A stretch of 64,000 bases of DNA from Nonomuraea sp. SYSU D8015 (lineage in GTDB: Bacteria > Actinomycetota > Actinomycetes > Streptosporangiales > Streptosporangiaceae): assembly GCF_008065375.1 (NCBI RefSeq), contig NZ_VJYI01000014.1, forward strand, positions 237,272 through 301,271. The letters are read 5' to 3'. Every line of letters begins with the position of its first letter. Positions within the stretch are counted from its first letter, which is position 1. The notes below the pieces were generated by a model, which was not told the origin of the DNA, did no database searches, and worked only from the letters and a program-made list of their open reading frames with translations. Made by a program: the position numbers and the translations under genes. Positions 7,894 through 16,017 of the stretch are shown here, in pieces.

Positions 7894-8105
7894 CACTTCC
7901 TGCCTCCGGCCGCTGCGGCCACGGTCACCGTGTTCACCTCCCCTACGAGCTGGATCGAGTCCGATGCCGTCGCGCAGTGCCGTCAGGTGGCCGCCTCGAC
8001 GGCATGATGCACGTCGCCACCATGCCCGACCTGCACCCCGGCAAGGGCGCCCCATCGGCGCCGCCATGACGTCGACCGTCCCGTACCCGTTCCTGGTGGG
8101 CTCCG
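7894..8105 (+). pseudogene. rtcB: Fragment of rtcB-like RNA ligase gene
   Basis: The plus strand encodes TVTVFTSPTSWIESDAVAQC then RQVAA, the N-terminal part of RtcB-family RNA ligases. The frame then shifts near 7994 to LDGMMHVATMPDLHPGKG and again near 8050 to PIGAAMTSTVPYPFLVGS. The MPDLHPGKG motif is the RtcB hallmark. About 70 residues remain of a protein normally around 400 long. The fragment stops where the IS110-like remnant begins at about 8106, and the metal-binding centre is absent. It is a decayed, truncated gene. Confidence 0.7.
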
Positions 8106-8232
8106 GCAGGACCCGCCAGCCGTGGGCATCGTCGCTGATGCGCCGCTTGGCCACCAGCTTGCCGCCTTCATCGACCAGGGCGACGTCAGGGTGATGCCTT
8201 TCGCTCCAGTCGATTCCGCATGTCACCGTCAC
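8106..8232 (-). pseudogene. N-terminal fragment of an IS110-family transposase
   Basis: Reading on the minus strand from 8232: MTVTCGIDWSERHHPDVALV, then DEGGKLVAKRRISDDAHGWR. This is the RuvC-like N-terminus of IS110 DEDD transposases, with the first catalytic Asp in GIDWS. The expected next catalytic Glu and the remaining ~350 residues are missing. The fragment ends exactly where rtcB-like sequence begins, so an insertion or deletion joined the two. Confidence 0.65.
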
Positions 8233-8588
8233 CAGCGCCTCTTTCGTTCGTCATCGGCCCAGGTGAGCCACGCAGGGGCACGCCACGCCCTAACGAGAGA
8301 GCTCGACGGCTCGACATCCGATCAGCAGTTCGTGGCCCCGGCCCGCCGCAGGTCCGCGTTCCGCGCAAGGGCCCGAGCGCCCGGGTGAATACGAGCGGTG
8401 TCTCCTGCGGCTGGCTCACGCCACGGCTTGACGAAAGAAGCGGTCTGGCAGGTGACGCGCGACTCTGTGTTGCCGTCAGCGTCTGCCGGTGCGATGCCGG
8501 GCCGTGCTCCGGACGCACGGAGGCCCCGATCACCCGATCCAGCTTCCGCCCCGCCTGGTGAGGGCGGGGTGCGGTGAGGGTGTGGTGT
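8233..8588. other. 356-bp region with no supported gene
   Basis: Sequence between the transposase remnant and the Gfo/Idh/MocA gene. All frames are Arg/Pro/Ser-rich and unlike any family I know. It may be residual IS or flanking DNA. No terminator or promoter is obvious. Confidence 0.4.
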
Positions 8589-9821
8589 TCAGGGGAGCCG
8601 TTGTTCAAGGGTGATGATCTTGCCGTGGAGGCGGGATTCTTCAGCGGCCCAGGCGAGCAGGTGGCTGTGCAGGCTCTCGGACGGTGAGGAGAGGATCGGG
8701 GTGCGGTCTCGCGTGGCGACCGCGGTCAGGAACGCCTCGACCAGCGCCTCGTCACCGCCCCCGTGCCCGCCCCTGGCTGTGGCGTCGCCCGTGGGGCGGG
8801 TTTCGAGGGTCTCGGAGCGGCCGGTCAGGAAGTCGTGGACGGTCAGGCGGTCGCCGTCGCCGTCGATGGACCCGTGGGTGCCGAAGACACGGGTCTGCCG
8901 GTGCAGCGCCGGGGTGAAGCCGGTCATGGTGAACGACGCGGTCGTGCCGCCTTCGAACTCCATGTTCACCACCTGGTGGTCCACCACGTCGTTGTCGCAC
9001 GCGTACACGCACCTGCCGTAGGGGCCGGTCCTGAGCGCCGCCAGCACGCCCTCCTCCGAGACGTCGTCCGTGAGCACCGACAAGGGCCACTCCGCCCGCC
9101 CTGCCAGCGGCAGGTAGATGCGCTTGGCCGAGTACGGGCAGCCCGGCTCCACGGTGCAGTCCAGGCAGCGGTCGGCGGCGCCGGAGGGCCGGTTCTCGGG
9201 GCGGAAGTGGTGGAGGCCGCCGAAGGACGACACGCGGGTGACCTGCCTGCCGGTCAGGTGTGCCAGCCAGTCGAGGTCGTGGCAGGACTTGGCGAGCAGC
9301 ATGAACGTCGACTCGTCCGTACGCCGCCAGTTGCCCCGCACGTACGAGTGCGCCTGGTGCCACCAGCCGACCGGCTCCAGGTGCTGGATGCTGACGATCT
9401 CGCCGATCCGTCCGCCGTCGAGCAGCGCCTTCAGCGTCCGCGTGTACGGCGTGTAGCGCAGCACGTGGCAGACGGCGAAGATCGCGTCCGGCGACCGCTC
9501 GGCGGCCGCAACGATCGAGCGGCAGTCGTCCTCCGAGACCGCCATCGGCTTTTCCAGCAGGATGTCGTAGCCGAGCTCGGCGAAGCGCACCGCGGGCTCG
9601 ACGTGGTCGCGGTCCTGGGTGGCGATGATGACCGCGTCGGCCTGCCGGGGCAGCGCGGCCAGCTCCCGCCAGTCGGCGTAGTGCCGCGCTCCGGGGAATC
9701 GCGTGCGGCGGCTGTCCAGCGGGTCGGCCACCGCGATCACGCGTGCCGTTCCGGTCGCGACGGCGTGGCGGGCGTAGGTGGTGCCCCGCGAGCCTGCGCC
9801 GACGACGGCGAGCGTGATCAT
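8589..9821 (-). CDS. Gfo/Idh/MocA-family oxidoreductase
   Basis: A 410-residue NAD(P)-dependent dehydrogenase. The Rossmann fold starts at once with LAVVGAGSRGTTYARHA, and ILLEKPMA (about residue 90) is the family's EKP signature holding the catalytic Lys. The C-terminal alpha/beta domain contains a Cys-rich insertion (RCLDCTVEPGCPYSAKR, around 215-235) typical of a subfamily acting on sugars or sugar derivatives. GGAGG lies 4 bases before the ATG. The upstream region carries GTAATCGGTTTAC, a loose palindrome like LacI-family operators, which would fit sugar control. No transporter or other sugar genes flank it, so the substrate is unknown. Confidence 0.88.
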   Translation of the reverse strand: MITLAVVGAGSRGTTYARHAVATGTARVIAVADPLDSRRTRFPGARHYADWRELAALPRQADAVIIATQDRDHVEPAVRFAELGYDILLEKPMAVSEDDCRSIVAAAERSPDAIFAVCHVLRYTPYTRTLKALLDGGRIGEIVSIQHLEPVGWWHQAHSYVRGNWRRTDESTFMLLAKSCHDLDWLAHLTGRQVTRVSSFGGLHHFRPENRPSGAADRCLDCTVEPGCPYSAKRIYLPLAGRAEWPLSVLTDDVSEEGVLAALRTGPYGRCVYACDNDVVDHQVVNMEFEGGTTASFTMTGFTPALHRQTRVFGTHGSIDGDGDRLTVHDFLTGRSETLETRPTGDATARGGHGGGDEALVEAFLTAVATRDRTPILSSPSESLHSHLLAWAAEESRLHGKIITLEQRLP

Positions 9822-9836
9822 GATACCTCCACTTAT

Positions 9837-9849
9837 GTAATCGGTTTAC
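9837..9849. promoter_or_regulatory. Possible LacI-type operator
   Basis: GTAATCGGTTTAC is an odd-length imperfect palindrome (5 of 6 paired positions) 16 bp upstream of the oxidoreductase start. Its form recalls operators of LacI-family sugar regulators. No such regulator is encoded nearby, so support is weak. Confidence 0.25.
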
Positions 9850-10095
9850 GTATGTCGGCCGATGTTAAGGCGTCCAAGGATCCGGCGTTCACGCCCGGCG
9901 CCGGAGCAGATCTGATGGCGTCACGGCGTCAGGTACCGCCGGACGCGAGGAAACGGCGTCTTGAGGAGACTCGAAGCCTGCGGAGGTGGTAACTCGAGCG
10001 GGGTCCTCGGCCTTCAGCCGCGTTCTGCGCCGCCGCCTCTTCGGCCCGGCCCGTGCGTTGGGAGAGCTCTGGGCGGCAGGGAGGTCCCAGGGTTT

Positions 10096-10617
10096 CTAGA
10101 GGGCCCGGCAGGACTCCAGGAGGACGGCTCTGACCTGCTCCTCCGGGAGGTCCATCGTCTTGACCGCGCCCCACTGCAACGCTCCGAGCAGGGCCCAGCT
10201 CCTGAGCCTGATCGCGGGATCGGGATCGTCGCCCACCAGCTTGGCGTAAATCTCGTCCCGGAACGTCCTGATCGTCGCGCGCTCGGAGTCCGGCGAGACG
10301 GAATCGTCGCCTGCCAGGTCCTCCATGAACAAGCGGATCACCGAGCGGTACCGCACGGCGAACTCGACCAGCGCGTCCACGAACTCCTGCCGGCTCGCGT
10401 AGTCGGTGCCGAGCAGCCCGAGCATCTCGCCGGCCGCCGGGGACAGCAGCTCCGAGGCCAGGCGGCCCTTCGGGTGGAAGTGGTAGGCGACGGCGGTCTT
10501 GGTCAGGCCGACGGCGGCGGCGATGTCGGCCAGGGAGGTGGCCGCGTAGCCGCGCTCGGCGAACAGCTCCCTGGCCGCCGCCAGGATCCGGGTGCGGGTG
10601 TCGTCGGCTGTGGTCAT
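10096..10617 (-). CDS. TetR-family regulator, divergent from MMPL transporter
   Basis: A 173-residue repressor with the TetR N-terminal helix-turn-helix (RTRILAAARELFAERGYAAT then SLADIAAAVGLTKTAVAYHF, residues 8-47) and a compact helical ligand domain. It is slightly shorter than the usual 190-220. It faces away from the MMPL gene across a 99-bp gap containing a 22-bp palindrome, so it most likely represses the transporter and itself. The inducing ligand is probably a lipid-like or cationic compound carried by the pump; this is inference. Confidence 0.9.
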   Translation of the reverse strand: MTTADDTRTRILAAARELFAERGYAATSLADIAAAVGLTKTAVAYHFHPKGRLASELLSPAAGEMLGLLGTDYASRQEFVDALVEFAVRYRSVIRLFMEDLAGDDSVSPDSERATIRTFRDEIYAKLVGDDPDPAIRLRSWALLGALQWGAVKTMDLPEEQVRAVLLESCRAL

Positions 10618-10671
10618 CGTCTCATTTTCCCGACGGATGCGGTTTTTCGTAACATACCCGCCCTACCGTAT

Positions 10672-10693
10672 GTCCTGTACGACCGTACAGGAC
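10672..10693. promoter_or_regulatory. 22-bp palindromic operator of the TetR/MMPL pair
   Basis: GTCCTGTACG (10672-10681) and CGTACAGGAC (10684-10693) form a perfect palindrome around AC. It lies between the divergent TetR and MMPL genes, 24 bp before the MMPL start. Size and symmetry fit binding by a TetR dimer or pair of dimers. Confidence 0.75.
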
Positions 10694-10716
10694 GGTCGTC
10701 GAGTGGGGGCGGGGCG

Positions 10717-12933
10717 ATGACGCGGTTGCTGGGACGGCTGGGCGGCTGGTGCGCGCGGCACGGGAAGATCGTACTGCTGTTATGGGCGATCGTGGCCGCC
10801 GGGACGATGGGCTCCAGCCTCGCGTTCAGCAGCCCCACCAGCAACGACGCGAGCATCCCCGGCACCGACGCGCAACGCGCGCACGACCTCATGAAGGAGG
10901 GCTTCGGGCCGGGCTACGGCCAGGGCGGCACGGTGCAGCTGCTGCTCTACTCCGCCGACGGGCCCCTCATCGAGGAGAAGCGCAAGCAGGCCGTCGAGGA
11001 CTCGATCGACCGCATCCGTACGATGCCGCACGTCGTCCAGGTGGACACGCCTTACCGCAGGGGCGGCCTCGCCTCCAACCTGCAGATCGGGCTCATCACG
11101 ATCCGCATGCAGGGCCACGACCCCGACAAGCTCGCCGAGACCACCCAGGCCCTGTCGAAGGCCGCGGACCCGGCGCGGGCCGCCGGACTGGAGGTCGTGC
11201 CGGCCGACGGCTCCACCCCCGCCGACAAGGAGATCAAGACCGGACCCAGTGAGATCATCGGCGTGGTCTGCGCGCTGCTGGTGCTGGTGTTCGCGTTCGG
11301 GACGCTGGTGGCCGCGATGATTCCGATCTTCGCGGCGCTGGTCAGCGTGGCGACGGGGCTCGGCGTGATCGGGCTGCTCGGGTGGGTCGTGGACATGCCG
11401 AAGCAGGCCGGGATCATGGCCACGATGATCGGCCTCGGCGTGGGCATCGACTACGCGTTGTTCCTGCTGTCGCGCCACCGCCGGCTGCTGGCCCAGGGCG
11501 TGCCGGTCGTGGAGTCCGTACGGCGCACCGTGGCGAGCTCGGGCGGCGCGGTCGTCTTCGCAGGCGGCACGGTGATCATCGCGTTGAGCGCGTTGATGCT
11601 GGCCGGCTTCCCCCTGCTGGCCACGCTCGGCTGGGTCACCGGCATCTCCGTCGTCGCCGCCGTGCTGACCTCGATCACACTCGTCCCGGCCCTGCTGGGA
11701 CTGCTCGGGCACCGGGTCAACGCCCTCAAGATCTTCAGGACCTCCGCCTCCTCCGGCGCCGGCTGGGCCGGGCTGGGGGCGTGGGTGGCGGGCCGTCCCT
11801 GGCGCGTGCTGATCGCCAGCGTGGTCGTGCTGGGCGCGCTGGCCGCCCCCGCGCTCGCGCTGAAGATCGGCCCGCTCGACGAGGGGTACGGCGCCCAGGG
11901 CTCCGACTCGAGGCGCGCGTACGAGCTGATGGCCACCGGCTTCGGCCCCGGCGCGAACGGGCCGCTCATCGTGGTCGCCGAGCTGTCCGCGAAGGCCGCG
12001 GGCGCCGGGGACCCGGCCGTGAAGCGGCTCGCCGACGCGGTGAAGGACGTCGACGGCGTCGCCCACGTGGCCGATCCCAAGGTCAACGCCTCCGGCCGCT
12101 CGGTCCTGTTGCAGACCGTCACCGAGTACGCCCCCAGCGACAGCCGGGCCGCCGGCGTCGTCAGGGACATCAGAGCGATCTCGCTGCCCGGCGTCGACGT
12201 GCACGTCGGCGGCAAGGTCGCGGGGATGACCGACGCCGGGGACCGCATGGCCGAGCGCACCCCGCTCGTCATCGCCGTGGTCGTGCTGCTCAGCGCCCTG
12301 CTCCTGCTGCTCGCCTTCCGCGCGCCGGTCGTCGCGGTCAAGGCCGCGGTGATGAACCTGGTCTCGCTCGGCGCCGCGTTCGGCGCCCTGGCGCTGGTGT
12401 TCTCGATCGGGCTGGGCAGCGGCCTGGTGGGCATGGATCCGCCGGCGAACTCCTCGTTCCTGCAGACGCTGTTCTTCACGGTGCCGATCGAGAGCTACGT
12501 GCCGCTGATGTTGTTCGCGGTGCTGTTCGGGCTGTCGATGGACTACGAGGTGTTCCTGCTGACGGCGGTGCGGCAGGCGTACGCCCGGCACGGGGACAAC
12601 GCCCGGTCGGTGGCGGAGGGGCTCGGCTCGACCGGGCGGGTCATCACGTCCGCCGCGTTGATCATGGTGGCCGTCTTCGTGGCGTTCATCGCGTACCCGG
12701 ACGCGATGGTCAAGACGTTCGGCGTGGGGCTGGCGGTGGCGATCGCGGTGGACGCCACGATCATCCGCGGGTTCCTGGTGCCGGCCACGATGGTGCTGCT
12801 GCGGGGGGCGAACTGGTGGTGTCCGCGCTGGCTGGACCGGATCCTGCCGAACCTGTCCGTGGAGGGCCACGAGGAGGACGACGACGACCAGCCGGCGCCG
12901 CGTCACCGCGAACCCGTCAAGGCCGGCGTCTAG
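10717..12933 (+). CDS. MMPL-family (RND) transporter
   Basis: A 738-residue inner-membrane protein. One N-terminal helix (about 17-40) is followed by an extracytoplasmic loop with the MMPL pattern (IPGTDAQRAHDLMKEGFGPG). Five membrane helices follow (about 175-330), with GLGVGIDYALFLLSRHR as the proton-relay signature. A second half repeats the layout: helix near 360-385, loop, then five helices (about 515-690) with LFGLSMDYEVFLLTAVRQ. The tail is acidic and short. Such pumps export lipids, siderophores or drugs using proton flux. I chose the ATG at 10717, just after the operator and preceded by a G-rich stretch. Upstream in-frame sequence contains the operator and is not coding. Control by the divergent TetR protein is likely. 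Confidence 0.93.
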   Translation: MTRLLGRLGGWCARHGKIVLLLWAIVAAGTMGSSLAFSSPTSNDASIPGTDAQRAHDLMKEGFGPGYGQGGTVQLLLYSADGPLIEEKRKQAVEDSIDRIRTMPHVVQVDTPYRRGGLASNLQIGLITIRMQGHDPDKLAETTQALSKAADPARAAGLEVVPADGSTPADKEIKTGPSEIIGVVCALLVLVFAFGTLVAAMIPIFAALVSVATGLGVIGLLGWVVDMPKQAGIMATMIGLGVGIDYALFLLSRHRRLLAQGVPVVESVRRTVASSGGAVVFAGGTVIIALSALMLAGFPLLATLGWVTGISVVAAVLTSITLVPALLGLLGHRVNALKIFRTSASSGAGWAGLGAWVAGRPWRVLIASVVVLGALAAPALALKIGPLDEGYGAQGSDSRRAYELMATGFGPGANGPLIVVAELSAKAAGAGDPAVKRLADAVKDVDGVAHVADPKVNASGRSVLLQTVTEYAPSDSRAAGVVRDIRAISLPGVDVHVGGKVAGMTDAGDRMAERTPLVIAVVVLLSALLLLLAFRAPVVAVKAAVMNLVSLGAAFGALALVFSIGLGSGLVGMDPPANSSFLQTLFFTVPIESYVPLMLFAVLFGLSMDYEVFLLTAVRQAYARHGDNARSVAEGLGSTGRVITSAALIMVAVFVAFIAYPDAMVKTFGVGLAVAIAVDATIIRGFLVPATMVLLRGANWWCPRWLDRILPNLSVEGHEEDDDDQPAPRHREPVKAGV

Positions 12934-12948
12934 CCGGCCCGCGCCGGG

Positions 12949-13443
12949 TCACACCATGTACTGGTCGTGGCGCAGGTACAGGTCCGTCCACTCCTCGGGG
13001 GTGAGCTGGCGGCCGGTGGCGGCGATGTCGGCGAGCTCCTCGAAATAGGTCTCACGGGGTGCGCCGGGGGTGAAGAGGATCAGCATCGAGGCGGGTTCGC
13101 CGGACTCGTTGCGGAAGCCGTGGATGCCGCCCTCCGGCACGTGGAGGAAGTCGCCGGGGCGGCCGTCCACCCACTTCTCCCCGGTGTAGAGGCGCACGGT
13201 GCCGGACAGCACGTAGAACGACTCGGTGATCGTCCGGTGGAAGTGCGCACCGGCGCCGCCCGGCTTCGGGCCCATCTCCCAGCGGTAGAGGCCGAACGCG
13301 CCGTTCGTGGAGCCGCCGGTGCCGAGGTAGTGGACGCGTGTGCCGCCGACACCCATCGTGAGGTCGGGTTCGGCGTCGGCCGGGCGCAGCACGCTGCTGA
13401 CCGCGCCGGACTCTTCAAAGTATCGGGGTTCGGGGTAGGACAT
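12949..13443 (-). CDS. Cupin-domain protein
   Basis: A 164-residue single-domain cupin. Motif 1 is GAGAHFHRTITESFYVLSG (about residues 75-93), which supplies the His/His/Glu metal ligands. Motif 2 is PGDFLHVPEGGIHGFRN (about 105-121). The C-terminal ~35 residues are helical. Cupins of this form are small-molecule enzymes or binding proteins; the reaction cannot be told from sequence. It converges on the MMPL gene (15 bp between stops) and lies 27 bp upstream, in the same direction, of nothing obvious; the alcohol dehydrogenase gene is 27 bp before its start on the same strand, so the two may share a transcript. Confidence 0.85.
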   Translation of the reverse strand: MSYPEPRYFEESGAVSSVLRPADAEPDLTMGVGGTRVHYLGTGGSTNGAFGLYRWEMGPKPGGAGAHFHRTITESFYVLSGTVRLYTGEKWVDGRPGDFLHVPEGGIHGFRNESGEPASMLILFTPGAPRETYFEELADIAATGRQLTPEEWTDLYLRHDQYMV

Positions 13444-13470
13444 GTCGGCAGAATAGCCCCTTAAGCCTCG

Positions 13471-14553
13471 CTAGAACGTGATCACCGTGCGGGCGACCGC
13501 GCCCTGGCGCACGTGCTCGACGGCCTCGTTGATCTGGTCGAGCGGGAGGCGTTCCGAGATCAGGCCGTCGAGGTCCAGGCGCCCCCGCGCGTACTGGGCG
13601 GCCAGCATGGGCAGGTCGCGGTGCGGCGCGGAGTCGCCGCCCTGGGTGCCCATGAGGCGGCGGGAGGCGAACAGCAGGCCCGGGTCCACCTCCACCGGGT
13701 CGCCCGCCGGCGGGCTGCCGACCATGACCGTGGTGCCGCCCGGCTGGGTCGCGGCGAACGCCTGCGCCAGGACGCCGGGCACGCCCGTCACGTCGAAGGC
13801 GTAGTCGACGCCGCCCGGCGCCAGGTCGGCCACCTGCCGGGGCAGGTCCCCGGCCAGGAGGGTGTGGGTGGCGCCGAAGCGTTCGGCCAGCTTGAGCTTC
13901 TGCTCGGCCACGTCCGCGGCGATGATCGTGGTCGCGCCCGCCAGCACCGTGCCCTGGATGACGTTGAGCCCCACCCCGCCGCAGCCCACGACGAGGACCG
14001 AGGCCCCGGGCGGGACCTGGGCGACGTTGAGCACGGCGCCGACGCCGGTGACGACGCCGCAGGCCAGCAGGCACGCGGCGGCGAAGGGCACACTCTTGTT
14101 GATCTTCACACACATGGTCTCGGAGACGACCGCGTACTCGGCGAACGAGCCGATGCCGATGAACCGGCGGGTTTCCTGGCCGTCCATGGTGATCCGGGGA
14201 AAGCCGCCCATGATCGTCGGCAGCCGGGCGGGGCCCGAGCACAGGTGGAAGCGGCCCGCGCCGCAGCCGCGGCAACGTCCGCAGGGGCCGCTCATGGAGA
14301 TGATGACGTGGTCGCCGGGCTTCACGGTGGTGACGCCCGCGCCGACGCTCTCCACGACGCCCGCGCTCTCGTGCCCGAGGATGAACGGCAGCTTGCCGAC
14401 CACGGGGCTCTTGCCGTCGATGGCCTTGAGGTCGGAGCCGCACACGCCCGACGCCTTGATCTGCACGCGGACCTCGCCGGGAGAGGGATCGGCGATCTCC
14501 ACGTCGCGGATCTCCATGGGAGTTTTGAACCCGGTGAGCACGGCCGCGCGCAT
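13471..14553 (-). CDS. Zinc-dependent alcohol dehydrogenase
   Basis: A 360-residue medium-chain dehydrogenase. GVCGSDLKAIDG and GHESAGVVESVG give the catalytic-zinc Cys and His. GPCGRCRGCGAGRFHLC supplies the four Cys of the structural zinc. VLVVGCGGVGLN is the NAD-binding Rossmann loop. The N-terminus reads MRAAVLTGFKTPMEIRDVEI; I chose the ATG at 14553, but one six bases earlier (14559) is equally possible. It is divergent from a branched-chain-type ABC transporter, and the gap between them holds two copies of a 16-bp palindrome. That context suggests co-regulation with uptake of its substrate or a precursor, probably an alcohol or hydroxylated carboxylate; this is inferred. Confidence 0.92.
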   Translation of the reverse strand: MRAAVLTGFKTPMEIRDVEIADPSPGEVRVQIKASGVCGSDLKAIDGKSPVVGKLPFILGHESAGVVESVGAGVTTVKPGDHVIISMSGPCGRCRGCGAGRFHLCSGPARLPTIMGGFPRITMDGQETRRFIGIGSFAEYAVVSETMCVKINKSVPFAAACLLACGVVTGVGAVLNVAQVPPGASVLVVGCGGVGLNVIQGTVLAGATTIIAADVAEQKLKLAERFGATHTLLAGDLPRQVADLAPGGVDYAFDVTGVPGVLAQAFAATQPGGTTVMVGSPPAGDPVEVDPGLLFASRRLMGTQGGDSAPHRDLPMLAAQYARGRLDLDGLISERLPLDQINEAVEHVRQGAVARTVITF

Positions 14554-14592
14554 CAGCATGCGCCACACGGTAACCCGGTGGCCGAATTGTGA

Positions 14593-14608
14593 GCAAGCGG
14601 TTGCTCGG
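14593..14608. promoter_or_regulatory. 16-bp palindromic operator-like site, copy 1
   Basis: GCAAGCGGTTGCTCGG matches the site at 25502-25517 at 14 of 16 positions. It lies 40 bp upstream of the alcohol dehydrogenase start. The pattern CCnAGC....GCTnGG suggests a TetR-family operator, and copy 2 lies in the same intergenic region. Confidence 0.45.
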
Positions 14609-14732
14609 GAGCGGCGAACGGTTAGGCCCGAGAGCGGAAGCTTGCGTGACGGGCGAGGGCCAAGTGAGCGCGACCATTCAACACAGCAGCCCGTTGACAC
14701 CCCTTCCGGGCAAATTTACGCTCGACACAAAA

Positions 14733-14748
14733 CCAAGCGAGCGCTAGG
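14733..14748. promoter_or_regulatory. 16-bp palindromic operator-like site, copy 2
   Basis: CCAAGCGAGCGCTAGG is a near-perfect palindrome (CCnAGCGnnCGCTnGG) ending 18 bp before the substrate-binding-protein start. It is close to CCAAGCGATTGCTCGG at 25502-25517. Its position over the expected start of transcription fits a repressor site. Confidence 0.5.
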
Positions 14749-14766
14749 CCAAATCGCGAGGGAATC

Positions 14767-16017
14767 ATGATCGTACGGCGGGGTTCGGCGGCGGCGCTCA
14801 CGATGGCGCTGCTCGTCACCGGGTGCGCGGCCCAGCAGAAGGCCGCGACCCAGCAGGAAGGCGCGGCGGTGCCAGGCGTGACCGGCACGACGATCAAGGT
14901 CGGCGGCGTGCTGACCAAGACCAGCGCCAGCGGGTACTCGACCAAGGACGCCGAGATCGGCGCCAAGGCCAGGTTCGAGCGGGCCAACGCCGAAGGCGGC
15001 GTGCACGGACGCAAGATCGAGTTCATCGGGGCCGAGGACGACGGCCAGGACGCGGCCAAGGGCGACGCGGCCGCCAAGAAGCTCGTGCAGAAGGACCAGG
15101 TGTTCGCCCTGGTCCCGGTGCACGCGCCCAACTTCGGCGGCGCGGCCTTCCTGGAGCAGCAGGGCGTGCCGTGGTTCGGCTGGGCGACGGGGCCGCAGTG
15201 GTGCGGCACCAAGACCGGCTTCGGCTACAACGGCTGCCTGGCGCCCAAGCCGGGCGCGGGGTCGCAGACGTGGTGGGGCCGCCAGATGGCCGAGCTGCTC
15301 GGCGGCGCCGAAGGCAAGAGCGTGTACGTGCAGACCAGCGACTCCAGCGGCAGCAAGTACGGCGGCACCACGATCTCCCAGTCGTTCACCGCGGCCGGCT
15401 TCAAGCTCGCCGGCGTGAACTCCGGCCTCCCGGCCGCCGCCCCGCCCCCCGACTGGCTCCCGTACGTCAACAAGATCATGACCTCGGACGACGGCGGGCC
15501 GCCCGACGTCGTGGTGTCGGTGATCGCGGGCACCAAGTTCAACGTCGGCCTCTACTCGGCGCTCAAGCGGGCCGGCTACAAGGGCGTGCTCACGGACGCC
15601 ACCAGCTACGACGCCGTCATCCTCAAGGACCCGGCCAGCGCGCAGGCCCTGGAGGGCGTGATCGCCGCGCCGATGTTCGAGCCCTTCGAGTCGACCGCCC
15701 CCGAGATCGCCCAGCTCAAGCAGGACGTCGAGAAGGTCGCCCCCGGCACGGTGCCGACCCAGCACCTGGCGATCGGCTACTGGGCCGCCGACATCTTCCT
15801 CGACATGCTGAACAAGACCGGAAAGGACCTCACCAGGGAGAAGTTCCTGGCCACGGGCAACGGATCGTACACCTACGAGAACGCCGGCTTCGGCAGGATC
15901 CAGTACCCCAAGGACCACAGTGAGCCGAACGGCTGCGGTGCCCTGGTCAAGCTGGAGAACGGCGCCTTCCAGGTGGCCAAGAGCATGAAGTGCTTCGACA
16001 ACGTGCCGCTCAAATGA
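14767..16017 (+). CDS. Branched-chain amino-acid-type ABC transporter substrate-binding lipoprotein
   Basis: A 416-residue secreted binding protein. The signal peptide ends in a lipobox (LLVTGCAA, Cys19), so it is anchored to the outer face of the membrane. The mature part is a periplasmic-binding-protein type I fold of the Leu/Ile/Val class (TIKVGGVLTKTSASGYSTKD, then ARFERANAEGGVHGRKIEFI). The stop overlaps the start of the fused permease gene (ATGA). The ligand may be an amino acid, aromatic acid or amide. Linkage to an alcohol dehydrogenase and lack of amino-acid genes suggest a carboxylated catabolic substrate, which is inference. Confidence 0.93.
   Translation: MIVRRGSAAALTMALLVTGCAAQQKAATQQEGAAVPGVTGTTIKVGGVLTKTSASGYSTKDAEIGAKARFERANAEGGVHGRKIEFIGAEDDGQDAAKGDAAAKKLVQKDQVFALVPVHAPNFGGAAFLEQQGVPWFGWATGPQWCGTKTGFGYNGCLAPKPGAGSQTWWGRQMAELLGGAEGKSVYVQTSDSSGSKYGGTTISQSFTAAGFKLAGVNSGLPAAAPPPDWLPYVNKIMTSDDGGPPDVVVSVIAGTKFNVGLYSALKRAGYKGVLTDATSYDAVILKDPASAQALEGVIAAPMFEPFESTAPEIAQLKQDVEKVAPGTVPTQHLAIGYWAADIFLDMLNKTGKDLTREKFLATGNGSYTYENAGFGRIQYPKDHSEPNGCGALVKLENGAFQVAKSMKCFDNVPLK

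Noticed and set aside
8763..9992. Plus-strand frame opposite the Gfo/Idh/MocA gene
   Set aside because: No motif, Arg/Val/Ala-rich; the minus strand has the EKP and Rossmann motifs and a good ribosome-binding site.
10780..12906. Open minus-strand frame of about 700 codons opposite the MMPL gene
   Set aside because: The MMPL signatures are on the plus strand; the other frame is His/Arg/Gln-rich without motifs.
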